From positions 158,794 to 222,793 of the forward strand of contig JAEYLC010000044.1 in the NCBI GenBank assembly GCA_023461435.1: DNA of 64,000 nt. The letters are read 5' to 3'. Position 1 is the stretch's first letter, and each line of letters begins with the position of its first letter. Positions 8,222 through 17,217 of this stretch are shown piece after piece. This stretch comes from Bacillota bacterium (GTDB lineage Bacteria > Bacillota > Clostridia > Christensenellales > SZUA-584). The notes under the pieces were generated by a model. That model worked only from the letters and a program-made list of their open reading frames with translations. It searched no databases and was not told the origin of the DNA. The position numbers and the translations under genes were made by a program.

Positions 8222-10237
8222 TCAGCTCATCAGTCCATTCACGTCAAGAATAAGACTGACACTCCCATCTCCCAATATCGTACAGCCCGCAATACTCTTT
8301 GTTAAACCGAGTATCTTTGAGATATACACGGGCAGAGGCTTCACGACCGTCTGCTGCTCGCCGATTAAGTCGTCGACAAACAGGCAGTAAGTCAATGTCT
8401 GCGTTTCCAGAATGACCAGTATGCCGTCTTCAAAAGCTGTGATATCGGTGTCAATATTGAACACCTTGTGCAGCCTGAGTATCGGGTAACAGTTGCCGCG
8501 CATGGTGATCATTTCGTTGCCGTCGGGATCTTTGGCGATGTCTTTTAGGTTCTTGGGTTTAAACGATTCCTTGATGGACAGCAGAGGCAGTATGAACACT
8601 CTTCCGCCGACGCTCACCTGCATGCCCTCGATGATCGCGAGCGTAAGCGGGATGCGAATCTGAACGGTCATGCCTTTGCCGGGGGTGCTGTCAACCGTCA
8701 GCGTGCCGCCGAGCTTTTGGATGTTCTTTTGTGCCACGTCCATGCCGACGCCGCGGCCCGAGAACTCGGTCACCTGCTCCTTGGTGGAAAAACCGGGAGC
8801 GAATATCAGCGAGTAGATCTCTTTGTCAGACATATCGACGGGGTTCTTTTTCACAAGACCCTTGCTGACGCCCTTATTGAGAATCGCTTCCCTGTTAAGC
8901 CCGCGTCCGTCGTCGGATATGCTGATCAAAACGTCGCTGCCCGAGTTGTGCGCTTCCAGAGTGACCCGGCCCGTGGGGCTTTTGCCGAGCTTCACGCGCT
9001 CCTCGGTGGTTTCAAGCCCGTGGTCCATCGAGTTGCGGATGATATGCATGAGCGGATCGGACAGATTGTCGATCACGTTCTTGTCAAGCTCCGTATCCTC
9101 ACCGATGATCACAAGCTCCGATTGCTTGCCGAATTTTACCGCCATGTCGCGCACGATGCGCTCCATCTTGTGGAACGTCGCCGAAACGGGGATCATGCGG
9201 ATAGCCATCACGATATCCTGCAGCTCGTCCGTCAGCTTGCGAAGCTGGCGCGATGCCTTATCAAAGCTGTCAAGACCGAGCTTTAACACCTCGGGGTTCT
9301 TGGTCACGGTGGATTCCGTGATGACGATCTCGCCGACGATATCCATGAGTGTATCGAGCTTGCCTAAGTTCACGCTCATATAATTCTGCTGCTTGAGATT
9401 ATGAGAAGCATCGGCGCTTGGAGCCAGGCTTTCGGGAACCTTGGAGCTGACATTAGGGGCAGGCGCAGCTTCCTCCGCCTTTGTTTCGGATATGACTTCA
9501 AAATGCAGCTCGTTGATAAAGAATGCTTCTTTGATTTTGCTGTGGATGACATTGGAAGGCTGATCGGATTCGATATAAAGATCAAAGCCGTTGGCCGTGA
9601 TCTCATCATCGCTGTGTTCGCCGAGGAGGTCGCTCGGGACTGTTTCGATTTTTTGGCACAGCGTTTCGAGTGATTTCACGATGCCAAGAGCCCGGATGTT
9701 TTCCATTTTGCTGTCTCTTTGAAACGTGACATGAGCCTTATAGCGGTGCATCCCCGGCGCAGCAGCGGAAAGCGAAATGGTGGCTGGCGCTTCATCGGCT
9801 GCCGCTTCATCTTCCTTTGGATCATGGACCCTGTCGGAGGAAGTGAGAACTTTGTAAAACTTGCGGACATCTTCGGTGATATGCGTCAAATCACCGTCGG
9901 GAAGGCCGCTGTTTTGTATTTTGCCGAACTCGGCTTTCATCGCATCCACGGATGAAAAAACGAGATCGCTGATTTTGCGGTAGTCTCTTTTGCGGGCCTG
10001 ATGTTCGCGCAGGAATCCGAAAAGGTCTTCAAGTGCGTGTGAAAGGCCGGTGATGTTATCAAAATTCATCATCGCCGAAGACCCTTTTATCGTATGCAGT
10101 ATGCGAAATATATCGCCAATTTGTTCAGATGTAAAGGTGCCGCTTTTTTCACAGACCAAAAGCAAAGACTCAAGGCTGTCGAGAAGCTGACCGTTTTCAT
10201 ACAGATATACATCCAATATCGAATCGTTCGCTGACAT
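8222..10237 (-). CDS. cheA: Chemotaxis histidine kinase CheA
   Basis: CheA phosphorylates CheY and CheB in response to receptor signals. 671 residues. The Hpt domain carries the phospho-accepting histidine H48 in ILHTIKG. A CheY-binding (P2) region follows, with an Ala/Pro-rich linker on either side. The dimerisation and ATPase domains include HIIRNSMDHG (N box), DDGRGLN (G1) and GRGVGMDV (G2). A CheW-like domain ends the protein. The gene sits between cheY and the HD-GYP gene on the minus strand with short gaps. Its partner CheW is encoded in the plus-strand cluster at 18.1 kb. No receptor gene is in the window. Confidence 0.97.
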   Translation of the reverse strand: MSANDSILDVYLYENGQLLDSLESLLLVCEKSGTFTSEQIGDIFRILHTIKGSSAMMNFDNITGLSHALEDLFGFLREHQARKRDYRKISDLVFSSVDAMKAEFGKIQNSGLPDGDLTHITEDVRKFYKVLTSSDRVHDPKEDEAAADEAPATISLSAAAPGMHRYKAHVTFQRDSKMENIRALGIVKSLETLCQKIETVPSDLLGEHSDDEITANGFDLYIESDQPSNVIHSKIKEAFFINELHFEVISETKAEEAAPAPNVSSKVPESLAPSADASHNLKQQNYMSVNLGKLDTLMDIVGEIVITESTVTKNPEVLKLGLDSFDKASRQLRKLTDELQDIVMAIRMIPVSATFHKMERIVRDMAVKFGKQSELVIIGEDTELDKNVIDNLSDPLMHIIRNSMDHGLETTEERVKLGKSPTGRVTLEAHNSGSDVLISISDDGRGLNREAILNKGVSKGLVKKNPVDMSDKEIYSLIFAPGFSTKEQVTEFSGRGVGMDVAQKNIQKLGGTLTVDSTPGKGMTVQIRIPLTLAIIEGMQVSVGGRVFILPLLSIKESFKPKNLKDIAKDPDGNEMITMRGNCYPILRLHKVFNIDTDITAFEDGILVILETQTLTYCLFVDDLIGEQQTVVKPLPVYISKILGLTKSIAGCTILGDGSVSLILDVNGLMS

Positions 10238-10288
10238 GAAAAGTTCCCTTCTTTCCTTATAATTAGCTCAAGGTGAAACAGTGCTCCT

Positions 10289-10645
10289 TTACGGCAGATT
10301 ATTAAGCGCTGCAACGATCACGTCTTCTTTGAAAGGCTTGACGATAAAGCCTTTGGCACCCGAAAGAACGGCTTCTCTTACCATGCTTTCCTGGCCCATT
10401 GCGCTGATCATGACAATATTGGCGCCGGGGTCTGCCTCAAGGATTTTTTTAAGGCAGGTCAGTCCGTCCATTTCCGGCATTGTGATATCCATTGTCACGA
10501 TATCAGGCCCAAGCTCCTGATATTTCTGCACGCCAACCTTTCCGTTTTCGGCTTCGCCGATGACTTCGTAGCCGTTTTTCACAAGCATATTTTTTATGGA
10601 AACCCTCATGAATGCTGCGTCGTCGACGATTAGTACTTTCTTCAT
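10289..10645 (-). CDS. cheY: Chemotaxis response regulator CheY
   Basis: A single receiver domain of 118 residues. Acidic residues D8-D9, phospho-acceptor D53 in TMDITMPEMDG, the switch residue S81 and the conserved K103 are all present. Phosphorylated CheY binds the switch; in Gram-positive bacteria this usually promotes counter-clockwise rotation through FliM/FliY. Strong ribosome site AGGAGGT before the ATG. Many Firmicutes have cheY next to fliY; here it lies between cheD and cheA in the divergent operon. Confidence 0.95.
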   Translation of the reverse strand: MKKVLIVDDAAFMRVSIKNMLVKNGYEVIGEAENGKVGVQKYQELGPDIVTMDITMPEMDGLTCLKKILEADPGANIVMISAMGQESMVREAVLSGAKGFIVKPFKEDVIVAALNNLP

Positions 10646-10699
10646 TGTTTTAAGTGACCTCCTGTTTAACGGTTTAAATTTCTGCTCTTTATGACCGGT

Positions 10700-11185
10700 T
10701 TAAATGATTTTTACGGCTTTAGGTGACACGGTGCGAATCGAAAGCGTGCAGCTTTCACAGCAGAATTCTATAGAGCGTCCGCTGCTGCCTCCGGTATCCT
10801 CACCATCAAGGACAATATGGTTTTCGTCCAATACTTTGCGGCACATCGCAATGTTGCGCTGGCCGACATTCATGATATCTATCGTTCCCGTGGTCTGGAA
10901 CATATGAGCACCGCCCGCGATTTTGGCGCGAAGCCTCGGACGCGCAGCCCCCTCCTTTGTGACTAGGTTAATCATGTCCGCAATGGCTGTGTCGGCAAAC
11001 TTAAACCTGTTTGTCACTTCGGAGCGAATGGACGCGGTGGGCAGCATGATGTGGACCATCCCGCCGATTTTCGCAACGGGATCATACAGCACGAGCCCGA
11101 TACACGAACCAAGCCCCAGCGTCACGAGCTTATCCGGGGATTTTGCTATTTTCTGTTCTGCCACGCCTATTGTAAATATTCTCAT
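10700..11185 (-). CDS. cheD: Chemoreceptor glutamine deamidase CheD
   Basis: CheD deamidates receptor glutamines and, in the B. subtilis type of system, is controlled by binding CheC. 161 residues, normal length. The catalytic cysteine C28 lies in GLGSC and the histidine H45 in GGMVHIMLP, both as in the family. Its ATG overlaps the cheC stop (ATGA), so the two partner proteins are translationally coupled. Confidence 0.96.
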   Translation of the reverse strand: MRIFTIGVAEQKIAKSPDKLVTLGLGSCIGLVLYDPVAKIGGMVHIMLPTASIRSEVTNRFKFADTAIADMINLVTKEGAARPRLRAKIAGGAHMFQTTGTIDIMNVGQRNIAMCRKVLDENHIVLDGEDTGGSSGRSIEFCCESCTLSIRTVSPKAVKII

Positions 11186-11805
11186 ACCAGCCCCATCTGC
11201 GCCATCAAACGGTTGTAAGACTCAACATCCGGGATCAAAAAGAAATGTCCGAATATGCTGTGCTCGTTCTCTACGAATTCCGTTTCCATAAACAGCACGT
11301 TGTCACCGTATTCCCCGTAGGCGGATACGAGAAGATTGAGCACCGCGCCCGCCATATCCATCACAAGCTCCGGCACGGAAGCGTCAATCCGCAGCCCTGT
11401 CAGGGACGAGATGGCGGAGATGTATGAACCGATGAGTATATTGGACAGCTCTTTGAGCGCGCTTAACTGCATCTCGTTGAATTCGCCGCTTTCGTCAACC
11501 TCTGCGCCCATCTGCGTGATGATGTTTTTGGTCAGCTCATACGCGTCGTCGCGGTTGAGCACGAGAAGGATATAGCCGTCGAGATCATCAGAGATGCCGA
11601 CAAGCAGCCCGGCAACAACATTTTCGGGGCCGTCAAGTATATCGCAGATCTGCTCGTATTCGCAGAACTGAGCATGCGGCACCTGAATATTCACTTCATG
11701 CCCGAGCATGGAAGCTAGCGCCGTTGCCGCATGCCCGGCGCCGATGTTTTCGAGTTCTTTTAGAAAATCAAGCTGGTCGCTTGGAACTCCTCCCAAATTA
11801 AACAT
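11182..11805 (-). CDS. cheC: CheY-P phosphatase CheC
   Basis: CheC dephosphorylates CheY-P and binds CheD. From the ATG at 11805 the protein has 207 residues, close to the 209 of B. subtilis CheC. Two phosphatase-type helices are visible: ELENIGAGHAATAL (E17 and N20) and ELSNILIGSYISAI. The open frame runs upstream to 11889, but a sigma-28-like promoter occupies 11895-11922, which leaves no room for a leader at 11889. TGGAG lies 5 bases before the 11805 ATG. An ATG at 11820 is the alternative start. First gene of the minus-strand che operon. Confidence 0.93.
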   Translation of the reverse strand: MFNLGGVPSDQLDFLKELENIGAGHAATALASMLGHEVNIQVPHAQFCEYEQICDILDGPENVVAGLLVGISDDLDGYILLVLNRDDAYELTKNIITQMGAEVDESGEFNEMQLSALKELSNILIGSYISAISSLTGLRIDASVPELVMDMAGAVLNLLVSAYGEYGDNVLFMETEFVENEHSIFGHFFLIPDVESYNRLMAQMGLV

Positions 11806-11894
11806 AGTGGCTCCATTCATTGATGAAATTTCCCAGCACATAAAACAAAACCAGTGCGCCAAAGTAAGCGCCCCGATATCTCGCCACATATATC

Positions 11895-11922
11895 ATATCG
11901 AACTCCATGATAAAACTGTTTA
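11895..11922 (-). promoter_or_regulatory. Sigma-28-type promoter of the che operon
   Basis: On the minus strand: TAAA (11922-11919), 16 bases, then TTCGATAT (11902-11895). This fits the motility sigma pattern TAAA-N15/16-GCCGATAT seen elsewhere in the window. It would start transcription near 11889, about 80 bases before cheC. Confidence 0.5.
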
Positions 11923-11945
11923 AGCTTTTTTAAAAAATCCGATAT
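11919..11945 (+). promoter_or_regulatory. Divergent sigma-28-like promoter of the plus-strand flagellar cluster
   Basis: TTTA (11919-11922), 15 bases, then TCCGATAT (11938-11945). The -35 region is the same TTTAAG block used in the opposite direction by the che promoter. The -10 is good; the -35 is only a partial match. Confidence 0.4.
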
Positions 11946-12047
11946 ATCATATAGAAAGCGATACGTTTTAACGCATTAAACATATAACCCGAATTGAATC
12001 AACAGAAACGCAAAATCAGCGAAAATTTATCAAAAAAGGCGAAAGAT

Positions 12048-13922
12048 ATGCGAGTAGATAACATTGGGACGCCAAGAAATATACCGGACAGCCCGCAGCG
12101 CCCCGGATTGGCCGAAGGGGATGTGCTGATTGCGGAGGTTACGGATATCAAGGGCGACAAGGTATTTTTAAAGAATCAGGACGGCGGCGCGGTTTTGACC
12201 GCCAAGCTGCTCGGCGATATCGGCGTGGCTGTGGGTGACTATGTGGAGACCGTGGTGGATGAAGCCAGCGGCGGGCGGTATGTGCTGCGCGTTGTCGATA
12301 TTTCACGGCAGGCCCCTTTTGCGACGGGACCGGAGATGGCGGCGGATATGCAGGCTCTGAGCCAAGCCGCCAAAACGCAGGCGCTTTTGAGCACGCTTAA
12401 TATGCTGAGGAACAACCCGGGTGCAGACCCCAAGGCTGCGGCGTTTTTATCGAGGCACGGCATCGCCGGAACAGCGGAGAATATCGACGTGCTCTCGCAA
12501 ATGGCCAAAGGTCCGTCGCCCGTGACGGCGCTGCTGACGCAGATCATCGAGAGCCTCGGAGCAAGCCCGAAGATTTTTGCGCAAAGCGGTCAGCCGCTGC
12601 CCTTGAACGGTGAGGCATCGCAGAATGCGCAGCCGCAGACCGCAGCGGTTCTAAACGGCGGTGCTGATGCGGTGCCCGCCGAAACGGCACCGCCTGAAGG
12701 GAGTACACCTGTCAAAGAAGGCGCCGTGAGACAAACGCCGGGACAAAGCCAGGAGCTGTCCGGCGTCTTGCAGAATCGGATTCAAAGTGATGCCGCACCA
12801 GGCAGGGCGACGTCGGCCGAGCCGGGACAGACGAACCAAATGCAAGCCGGGCCGGTTTCCGGCAGCGCTGCTCAAAATACATCTCAGCAGATTCTTTCTG
12901 ATCAGACGAAGCTTCCTGATACCAATACACAGACAGCCGCGCAGCCCATGCCCGCCGGGGTAATGCCGTCAGCGCCCGCGGCCCAAAGCCAGCATCCGGT
13001 TCAAACTCAAGCCGGTTTAACGGTGATTCCCGAACCGGACGCGCCCATACCGCAAAGCGCAGCTCAAACGGCATTGCCGGCTGAGCTGGTGCCCGCCGCC
13101 CCAAACGGACAGCCGCAGCCTTTCGCGCAACCTCCGGCGGTTCCGAATGTGCCGGTTGACGCACAGGCGGGCGTTTGGCCGCAGGCGAGCGAAACAGCGG
13201 CCGCCCCGCAGCCCAAGCCAAGCGTGGGCTCCAGCTCAAGCGAGGGAAAACCGGTTTTCGTCCCCAACGCGGAGACGGCGGAAAACACCGGCAGCGTGAG
13301 CCACAAAGGCGCGGAAATCGTCCAAAAAGCGCTCGATATGTTTGTCCCGATGGACGACGCGGAAAAGCTTGCCGTGCATCTGAAAAAGGCTGTGCACGAG
13401 ATGCCGGAGCAGTTAAAAGAGCTAAAGCTTTTGGCAGATCATGCCGATAATACAGTCAGAGAAGCTGTTGCCTCCAAACTGGATCAGGCCGAAAAGCAGA
13501 TGTCACTGATGAGCGAGGTCAAGCGGTTCGACTGCTACCAGATCCCGCTGCAGACGGGGACGCAGCGGCAAACCACGGCGGAACTGTTTGTTTACCGGTA
13601 CCGCGGCGGCAAGAAATCTGTCGATCCCGATAATATACTGATACTGCTCGGACTCGATACGCAGTATATGGGCCGTGTGGAAACACTCGTGAAAACGAGC
13701 GGAAAGAACTTAAACATAGAATTCAATATGGAGAATATGCGGCTGGCAGACGAAATGCTGTCGGACGCGACGCAGCTCAAAAGCGTGGTGCAGCAGACCG
13801 GATACACGCTTGCGGGAATCAGCGTCAAGCAGCTCAGCGCGCGCACGACGGTGCTGAACGCCGAGGAACGCTTCGAAAAGGAAGCGGACGGCAGCGCGGG
13901 GAATGTGGATATAAGAATATGA
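12048..13922 (+). CDS. FliK-like (YlqG-type) protein, first gene of the flagellar cluster
   Basis: About 624 residues. It has an ordered N-terminus with a beta-strand-rich segment near residues 24-90, a central low-complexity stretch of about 280 residues rich in Gln, Pro and Ala, and an ordered C-terminus resembling the hook-length-control (FliK C-terminal) fold. This layout and the FlhB-C-like gene directly after it match the B. subtilis ylqG-ylqH pair. A role in flagellar export or hook assembly is inferred; the true FliK is a separate gene at 47.0 kb. Start uncertain: the frame opens with a TTG at 11994 that lacks a ribosome site, while the ATG at 12048 follows AAAGGCG. Confidence 0.7.
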   Translation: MRVDNIGTPRNIPDSPQRPGLAEGDVLIAEVTDIKGDKVFLKNQDGGAVLTAKLLGDIGVAVGDYVETVVDEASGGRYVLRVVDISRQAPFATGPEMAADMQALSQAAKTQALLSTLNMLRNNPGADPKAAAFLSRHGIAGTAENIDVLSQMAKGPSPVTALLTQIIESLGASPKIFAQSGQPLPLNGEASQNAQPQTAAVLNGGADAVPAETAPPEGSTPVKEGAVRQTPGQSQELSGVLQNRIQSDAAPGRATSAEPGQTNQMQAGPVSGSAAQNTSQQILSDQTKLPDTNTQTAAQPMPAGVMPSAPAAQSQHPVQTQAGLTVIPEPDAPIPQSAAQTALPAELVPAAPNGQPQPFAQPPAVPNVPVDAQAGVWPQASETAAAPQPKPSVGSSSSEGKPVFVPNAETAENTGSVSHKGAEIVQKALDMFVPMDDAEKLAVHLKKAVHEMPEQLKELKLLADHADNTVREAVASKLDQAEKQMSLMSEVKRFDCYQIPLQTGTQRQTTAELFVYRYRGGKKSVDPDNILILLGLDTQYMGRVETLVKTSGKNLNIEFNMENMRLADEMLSDATQLKSVVQQTGYTLAGISVKQLSARTTVLNAEERFEKEADGSAGNVDIRI

Positions 13923-14221
13923 TGGATGATAAAGACAAAACGGCCGAAGCGGCGGCGCTCAAGTACGATGCGCAGGATGACAGCGCACCGTATATCGTGG
14001 CGCTGGGCAAGGGGTATGTCGCCCGGCGGATGGTGGAGGAAGCGCGTGAACATCATGTTCAGGTGGTTCAGGATCAAAAGCTTTCCGCCGTGCTTCAGAA
14101 GCTGAGCGTCGGCGATGAGATACCCGAGGAGCTTTATAAAGTGGTTGCGGAAATACTCATATTTGTGAACAACATGGATTCAAAATACGGCAAAAGGTTT
14201 GGGCTCGACAAAACGCGTTGA
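13919..14221 (+). CDS. FlhB C-terminal-domain homologue (FlhX/YlqH type)
   Basis: A 100-residue soluble protein resembling the cytoplasmic C-terminal domain of FlhB: compare PYIVALGKGYVARRMVEEA and VGDEIPEELYKVVAEIL here with the end of FlhB at 25.8-26.0 kb. It lacks the NPTH autocleavage motif and all membrane segments. In other bacteria such stand-alone domains can partly replace the cleaved FlhB tail in export switching. Overlaps the preceding gene by 4 bases (ATGA). Confidence 0.85.
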   Translation: MMDDKDKTAEAAALKYDAQDDSAPYIVALGKGYVARRMVEEAREHHVQVVQDQKLSAVLQKLSVGDEIPEELYKVVAEILIFVNNMDSKYGKRFGLDKTR

Positions 14222-14255
14222 TTATAGTTGGAAAGAATAAATAAAGGGGAACAAA

Positions 14256-15167
14256 ATGGCCGTCAACGGTGTGGACCTCGTTAAACAGACGATGCTGGAA
14301 CAACTTAATAATAAGAGTGTCACGGAAAGCAGCGAAACCAGCCTGTTTTCCAGTTTGCTGTCGGCTCAGATGCTGGAGGGCCTCAGTGATTCGGCTGATT
14401 CATCGGACGCACTCTCCAGCCTCGGAAACGGAATGACGACCTTGATGCTGCTGTCGATGCTCGGCGGAAGCTCGGATCTCGCAATGATCAGTCTCGGTAA
14501 CGCGCTGGCAAACAAGGGGACGCTGTCGTCGTCGTCGCTTTTCAAAGCCGTGTCAGCCGCCTATGGTGTGCCGGTAACGACGGGGACGGGCGAGGCGGTC
14601 ACGCCGATCGCGGCCTCCAAACCGTGCACACCCGGAATCACGAGCAGCGAAGGAAACAGGTCCGCGTCGCTATACCGCCAGGTGATCGACCAGTTTGATG
14701 TGGAGAGCAACGGGCGCTACGAGGTCAACAAAAAGGGGCGCGGGGACACTTACTGCAACATCTTTATGTGGGACGTGACGAGCGCGATGGGTGCCGAGAT
14801 ACCGCACTACATCGATGCGCAGACGGGCGCGCCAAGGACTTACCCCGATGTGCAGGGGGCGAGGCAGCTGTCGGCCAACGGCATATACAACTGGCTGCAT
14901 CAGCATGGCGGCGACTACGGATGGTTTGAGGTGACGCCGGAGCAGGCGCAAACGCTCGCCAACGCGGGCAGACCCGTGGTGACGGCCTGGCAGAACTCGG
15001 GCGGGCACGGGCATGTGCAGGTGGTCTGTCCCTCAAAGGACGGCGTGTATGATGAAAAACGCGGCGTCACGGTGGCGCAGGCCGGCCGTAAGCTCTCAAG
15101 TTATACGCCGATCACGTCGATATATAATAAGAGTTTATCAAAAGTTTCTTACTTTGCCCATGCATAA
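14256..15167 (+). CDS. Predicted cysteine peptidase-like (CHAP/NlpC-type) protein in the flagellar operon
   Basis: 303 residues. Residues 1-130 are Ser/Leu-rich and low complexity, resembling the flexible N-termini of flagellum-associated hydrolases; no signal peptide is seen. Residues 137-285 look like a papain-like cell-wall hydrolase domain: C167 in DTYCNIFMWDV at a helix start, then H253 in GGHGHVQVV, the usual Cys-His arrangement of CHAP/NlpC-P60 enzymes. The fold assignment comes from motifs only. It lies between the FlhB-C-like gene and fliD, so it may cut peptidoglycan for rod passage, like the FlgJ hydrolase domain, and would have to be exported by the flagellar system or act otherwise. 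Ribosome site AAAGGGG. Confidence 0.65.
   Translation: MAVNGVDLVKQTMLEQLNNKSVTESSETSLFSSLLSAQMLEGLSDSADSSDALSSLGNGMTTLMLLSMLGGSSDLAMISLGNALANKGTLSSSSLFKAVSAAYGVPVTTGTGEAVTPIAASKPCTPGITSSEGNRSASLYRQVIDQFDVESNGRYEVNKKGRGDTYCNIFMWDVTSAMGAEIPHYIDAQTGAPRTYPDVQGARQLSANGIYNWLHQHGGDYGWFEVTPEQAQTLANAGRPVVTAWQNSGGHGHVQVVCPSKDGVYDEKRGVTVAQAGRKLSSYTPITSIYNKSLSKVSYFAHA
15096..15123 (+). promoter_or_regulatory. Weak sigma-28-like promoter before fliD
   Basis: TCAA (15096-15099), 16 bases, GTCGATAT (15116-15123), inside the 3' end of the preceding gene and 75 bases before fliD. The -10 is good and the -35 matches three of four bases. fliD is commonly a late gene, which makes the site plausible but unproven. 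Confidence 0.27.
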
Positions 15168-15197
15168 GGTTTTCAGGGTAAAAGGAGGTATGTAAAA

Positions 15198-16760
15198 ATG
15201 GCAATTACACCAGTGGCAACGAACCGCGTCACCGGACTGGCTTCCGGGATGGATACGGATTCTGTTGTAAAGAGCATGCTGGCGACATATCAGGCGAAGC
15301 TGGACAAACAAAATCAAGCCACCACAAAAATGCAATGGAAGGCTGATGCGTTGCGCTCCGTCAATTCGCTGATCAAGGCATTTCGGGATAACAATATAAG
15401 CACAGGCAAATCGACAAACATGTATGACCCTGCAAATTACAGCGCGTTTGATGTGACGATGCTGACCACCACCAACGCGGTCACGGTAAAAGCCGGCTCT
15501 GGCGCCACAGAAGGCAAGGTGACCATCAACAGAATCACGCAGCTGGCTGAGGCGGCAAAGCTATCCAGTGAGGATGTTTTTTCAACTGAAATTAATATGA
15601 ACACGGCACTTAAGGATTTGAGCTTCAAGACCGAGCTTGATTTTGAGCCGAATGGGGAAGTTAATGAAGTCAAGTTTTCGATCAATGGCGTTGACTTTAC
15701 GTTTGCCGATGACACGCTGCTCAACGATATGATGAGCCAAATCAACGCGTCGGATGCGGGCGTGAAGATCAGCTACAGCAGCTTAAAGGACGGCTTTACA
15801 ATCACCTCCAAAACAACCGGCAGAGCCAGCGAGATCAAGATCGAAAACAAGGCGGGAAACATGTTCTCATACGTGGACGCAGAGGGCCACACCGTTGCGG
15901 GCGCGATCGGCATTGAGCAGCAAACCAAAAACGGACAGGACGCGAAGCTCAAGATCGACGGCTATGATGTGGTGAAGTCCAGCAACACGTTTACAATCGA
16001 TGGCATCACCTATACACTCAACAACGAATATGAACCCGTCGATGAAAATGACATGGGAATTTCGTTTACGGTTACCAAGAACGTCGATGCCATCGTCGAC
16101 AAGATATCCAAATTCGTTGACTCATATAACGAACTCGTCGGCAAGCTTCAGGATATGATCGGCGAGGATGTTTATCGGGCTTACACGCCGCTGACGGACG
16201 CTCAAAAGGAAGAAATGTCGGACAGCGATGTCGAGAAATGGGAGGAAAAGGCGAAAAGCGGTATGCTCCGCAACGATGCGGGCATTGAGGGGCTGCTGGC
16301 GACGGTCAGGAAAGCGCTTTATACCACCGTAGAAGGAACGGGCATGAAGCTTTCGGATATCGGGCTCGCGACGGGGGCGTATTACGACGGTGCCAAAATC
16401 ACGCTCAACAAGGACAAGCTGAGGACCGCGCTTGAAACCAATCCGGACGCCGTCACGAGTCTTTTTACGAAATCGTCAAAATCAGCGGATGCCAACACGA
16501 AATTTAATGAATCGGGCTTTGTGGCCCGCGTGTCGACCGCATTGCTCAGCTATACGGACCGGGCGACGGATGTTTCGCTTGCAGCTCTTGAGGACAGCAT
16601 ATCGGATTCCAAGGATACGGTGGATACGCTCGAAGAGAAGATGAGCGCCAAATCGGAAGCGTTGTATCTGAAATTCAGCGCAATGGAAGCCGCCCTCGCG
16701 AAGCTGAACAGCCAGTCGAGTTGGCTGGCCCAAATGTTCTCCTCGGGCAGCTCATCATAA
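15198..16760 (+). CDS. fliD: Flagellar filament cap protein FliD (hook-associated protein 2)
   Basis: FliD caps the growing filament and guides flagellin assembly. 520 residues. The N-terminal signature GLASGMDTDSVVKSML is clear, followed by a coiled region, a beta-rich middle with flagellin-hook-type segments (for example KLKIDGYDVVKSSNTFTIDG), and a C-terminal coiled coil from about residue 460 to 505, as in the family. Ribosome site AAAGGAGGT. It is followed by its customary partners fliS and a fliT-like gene. Confidence 0.95.
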   Translation: MAITPVATNRVTGLASGMDTDSVVKSMLATYQAKLDKQNQATTKMQWKADALRSVNSLIKAFRDNNISTGKSTNMYDPANYSAFDVTMLTTTNAVTVKAGSGATEGKVTINRITQLAEAAKLSSEDVFSTEINMNTALKDLSFKTELDFEPNGEVNEVKFSINGVDFTFADDTLLNDMMSQINASDAGVKISYSSLKDGFTITSKTTGRASEIKIENKAGNMFSYVDAEGHTVAGAIGIEQQTKNGQDAKLKIDGYDVVKSSNTFTIDGITYTLNNEYEPVDENDMGISFTVTKNVDAIVDKISKFVDSYNELVGKLQDMIGEDVYRAYTPLTDAQKEEMSDSDVEKWEEKAKSGMLRNDAGIEGLLATVRKALYTTVEGTGMKLSDIGLATGAYYDGAKITLNKDKLRTALETNPDAVTSLFTKSSKSADANTKFNESGFVARVSTALLSYTDRATDVSLAALEDSISDSKDTVDTLEEKMSAKSEALYLKFSAMEAALAKLNSQSSWLAQMFSSGSSS

Positions 16761-16794
16761 CACAACACGGAACATACAAAGGAGAGGATAAAAA

Positions 16795-17217
16795 ATGAGC
16801 GCTATGATTAATTCGTACCAACAGTATAAAAAACACAGCGTGATGATGGCAAACCCGATGGAGCTCGTGATCATGCTGTTTAACGGGGCCGTCAAGCAGC
16901 TGCATCTGGCCGAAATCACAATCGGTGATAAGAATATGGAAGCGGCCAACGATCATCTGAAAGCCTCTCAGGATATCCTTATGGAACTCATGATGGGCCT
17001 TGATCTAAGCTATGGCATCGCTCAGGACCTGTTAAAGCTTTATGAGTATGTGCATCATGAAATCGTCAACATTAACGCTTCAAAAGATGCGGCCGGCATT
17101 GCGCCGCTGATCAGTATCATGTCCAGTCTGCGCGACGCGTGGGAGCAGGTTCACAGAGAATATAAGGGCGGTCTTTATACGGCCGGACAGGAAGCCGCCG
17201 GACAGGAAACAGAATGA
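16795..17217 (+). CDS. fliS: Flagellin export chaperone FliS
   Basis: FliS binds flagellin in the cytoplasm, stops early polymerisation and, in Gram-positives, works together with FliW. 140 residues, helical. It has the family N-terminus INSYQQYKKHSVMMANPMEL and the MLFNGAVKQL helix. Ribosome site AAAGGAGAGG. Its stop overlaps the next start by 4 bases. Confidence 0.95.
   Translation: MSAMINSYQQYKKHSVMMANPMELVIMLFNGAVKQLHLAEITIGDKNMEAANDHLKASQDILMELMMGLDLSYGIAQDLLKLYEYVHHEIVNINASKDAAGIAPLISIMSSLRDAWEQVHREYKGGLYTAGQEAAGQETE

Noticed and set aside
11890..12047. Cyclic-di-GMP riboswitch before the flagellar cluster
   Set aside because: Searched by eye for the GEMM-type conserved core and tetraloop-receptor elements; none found.
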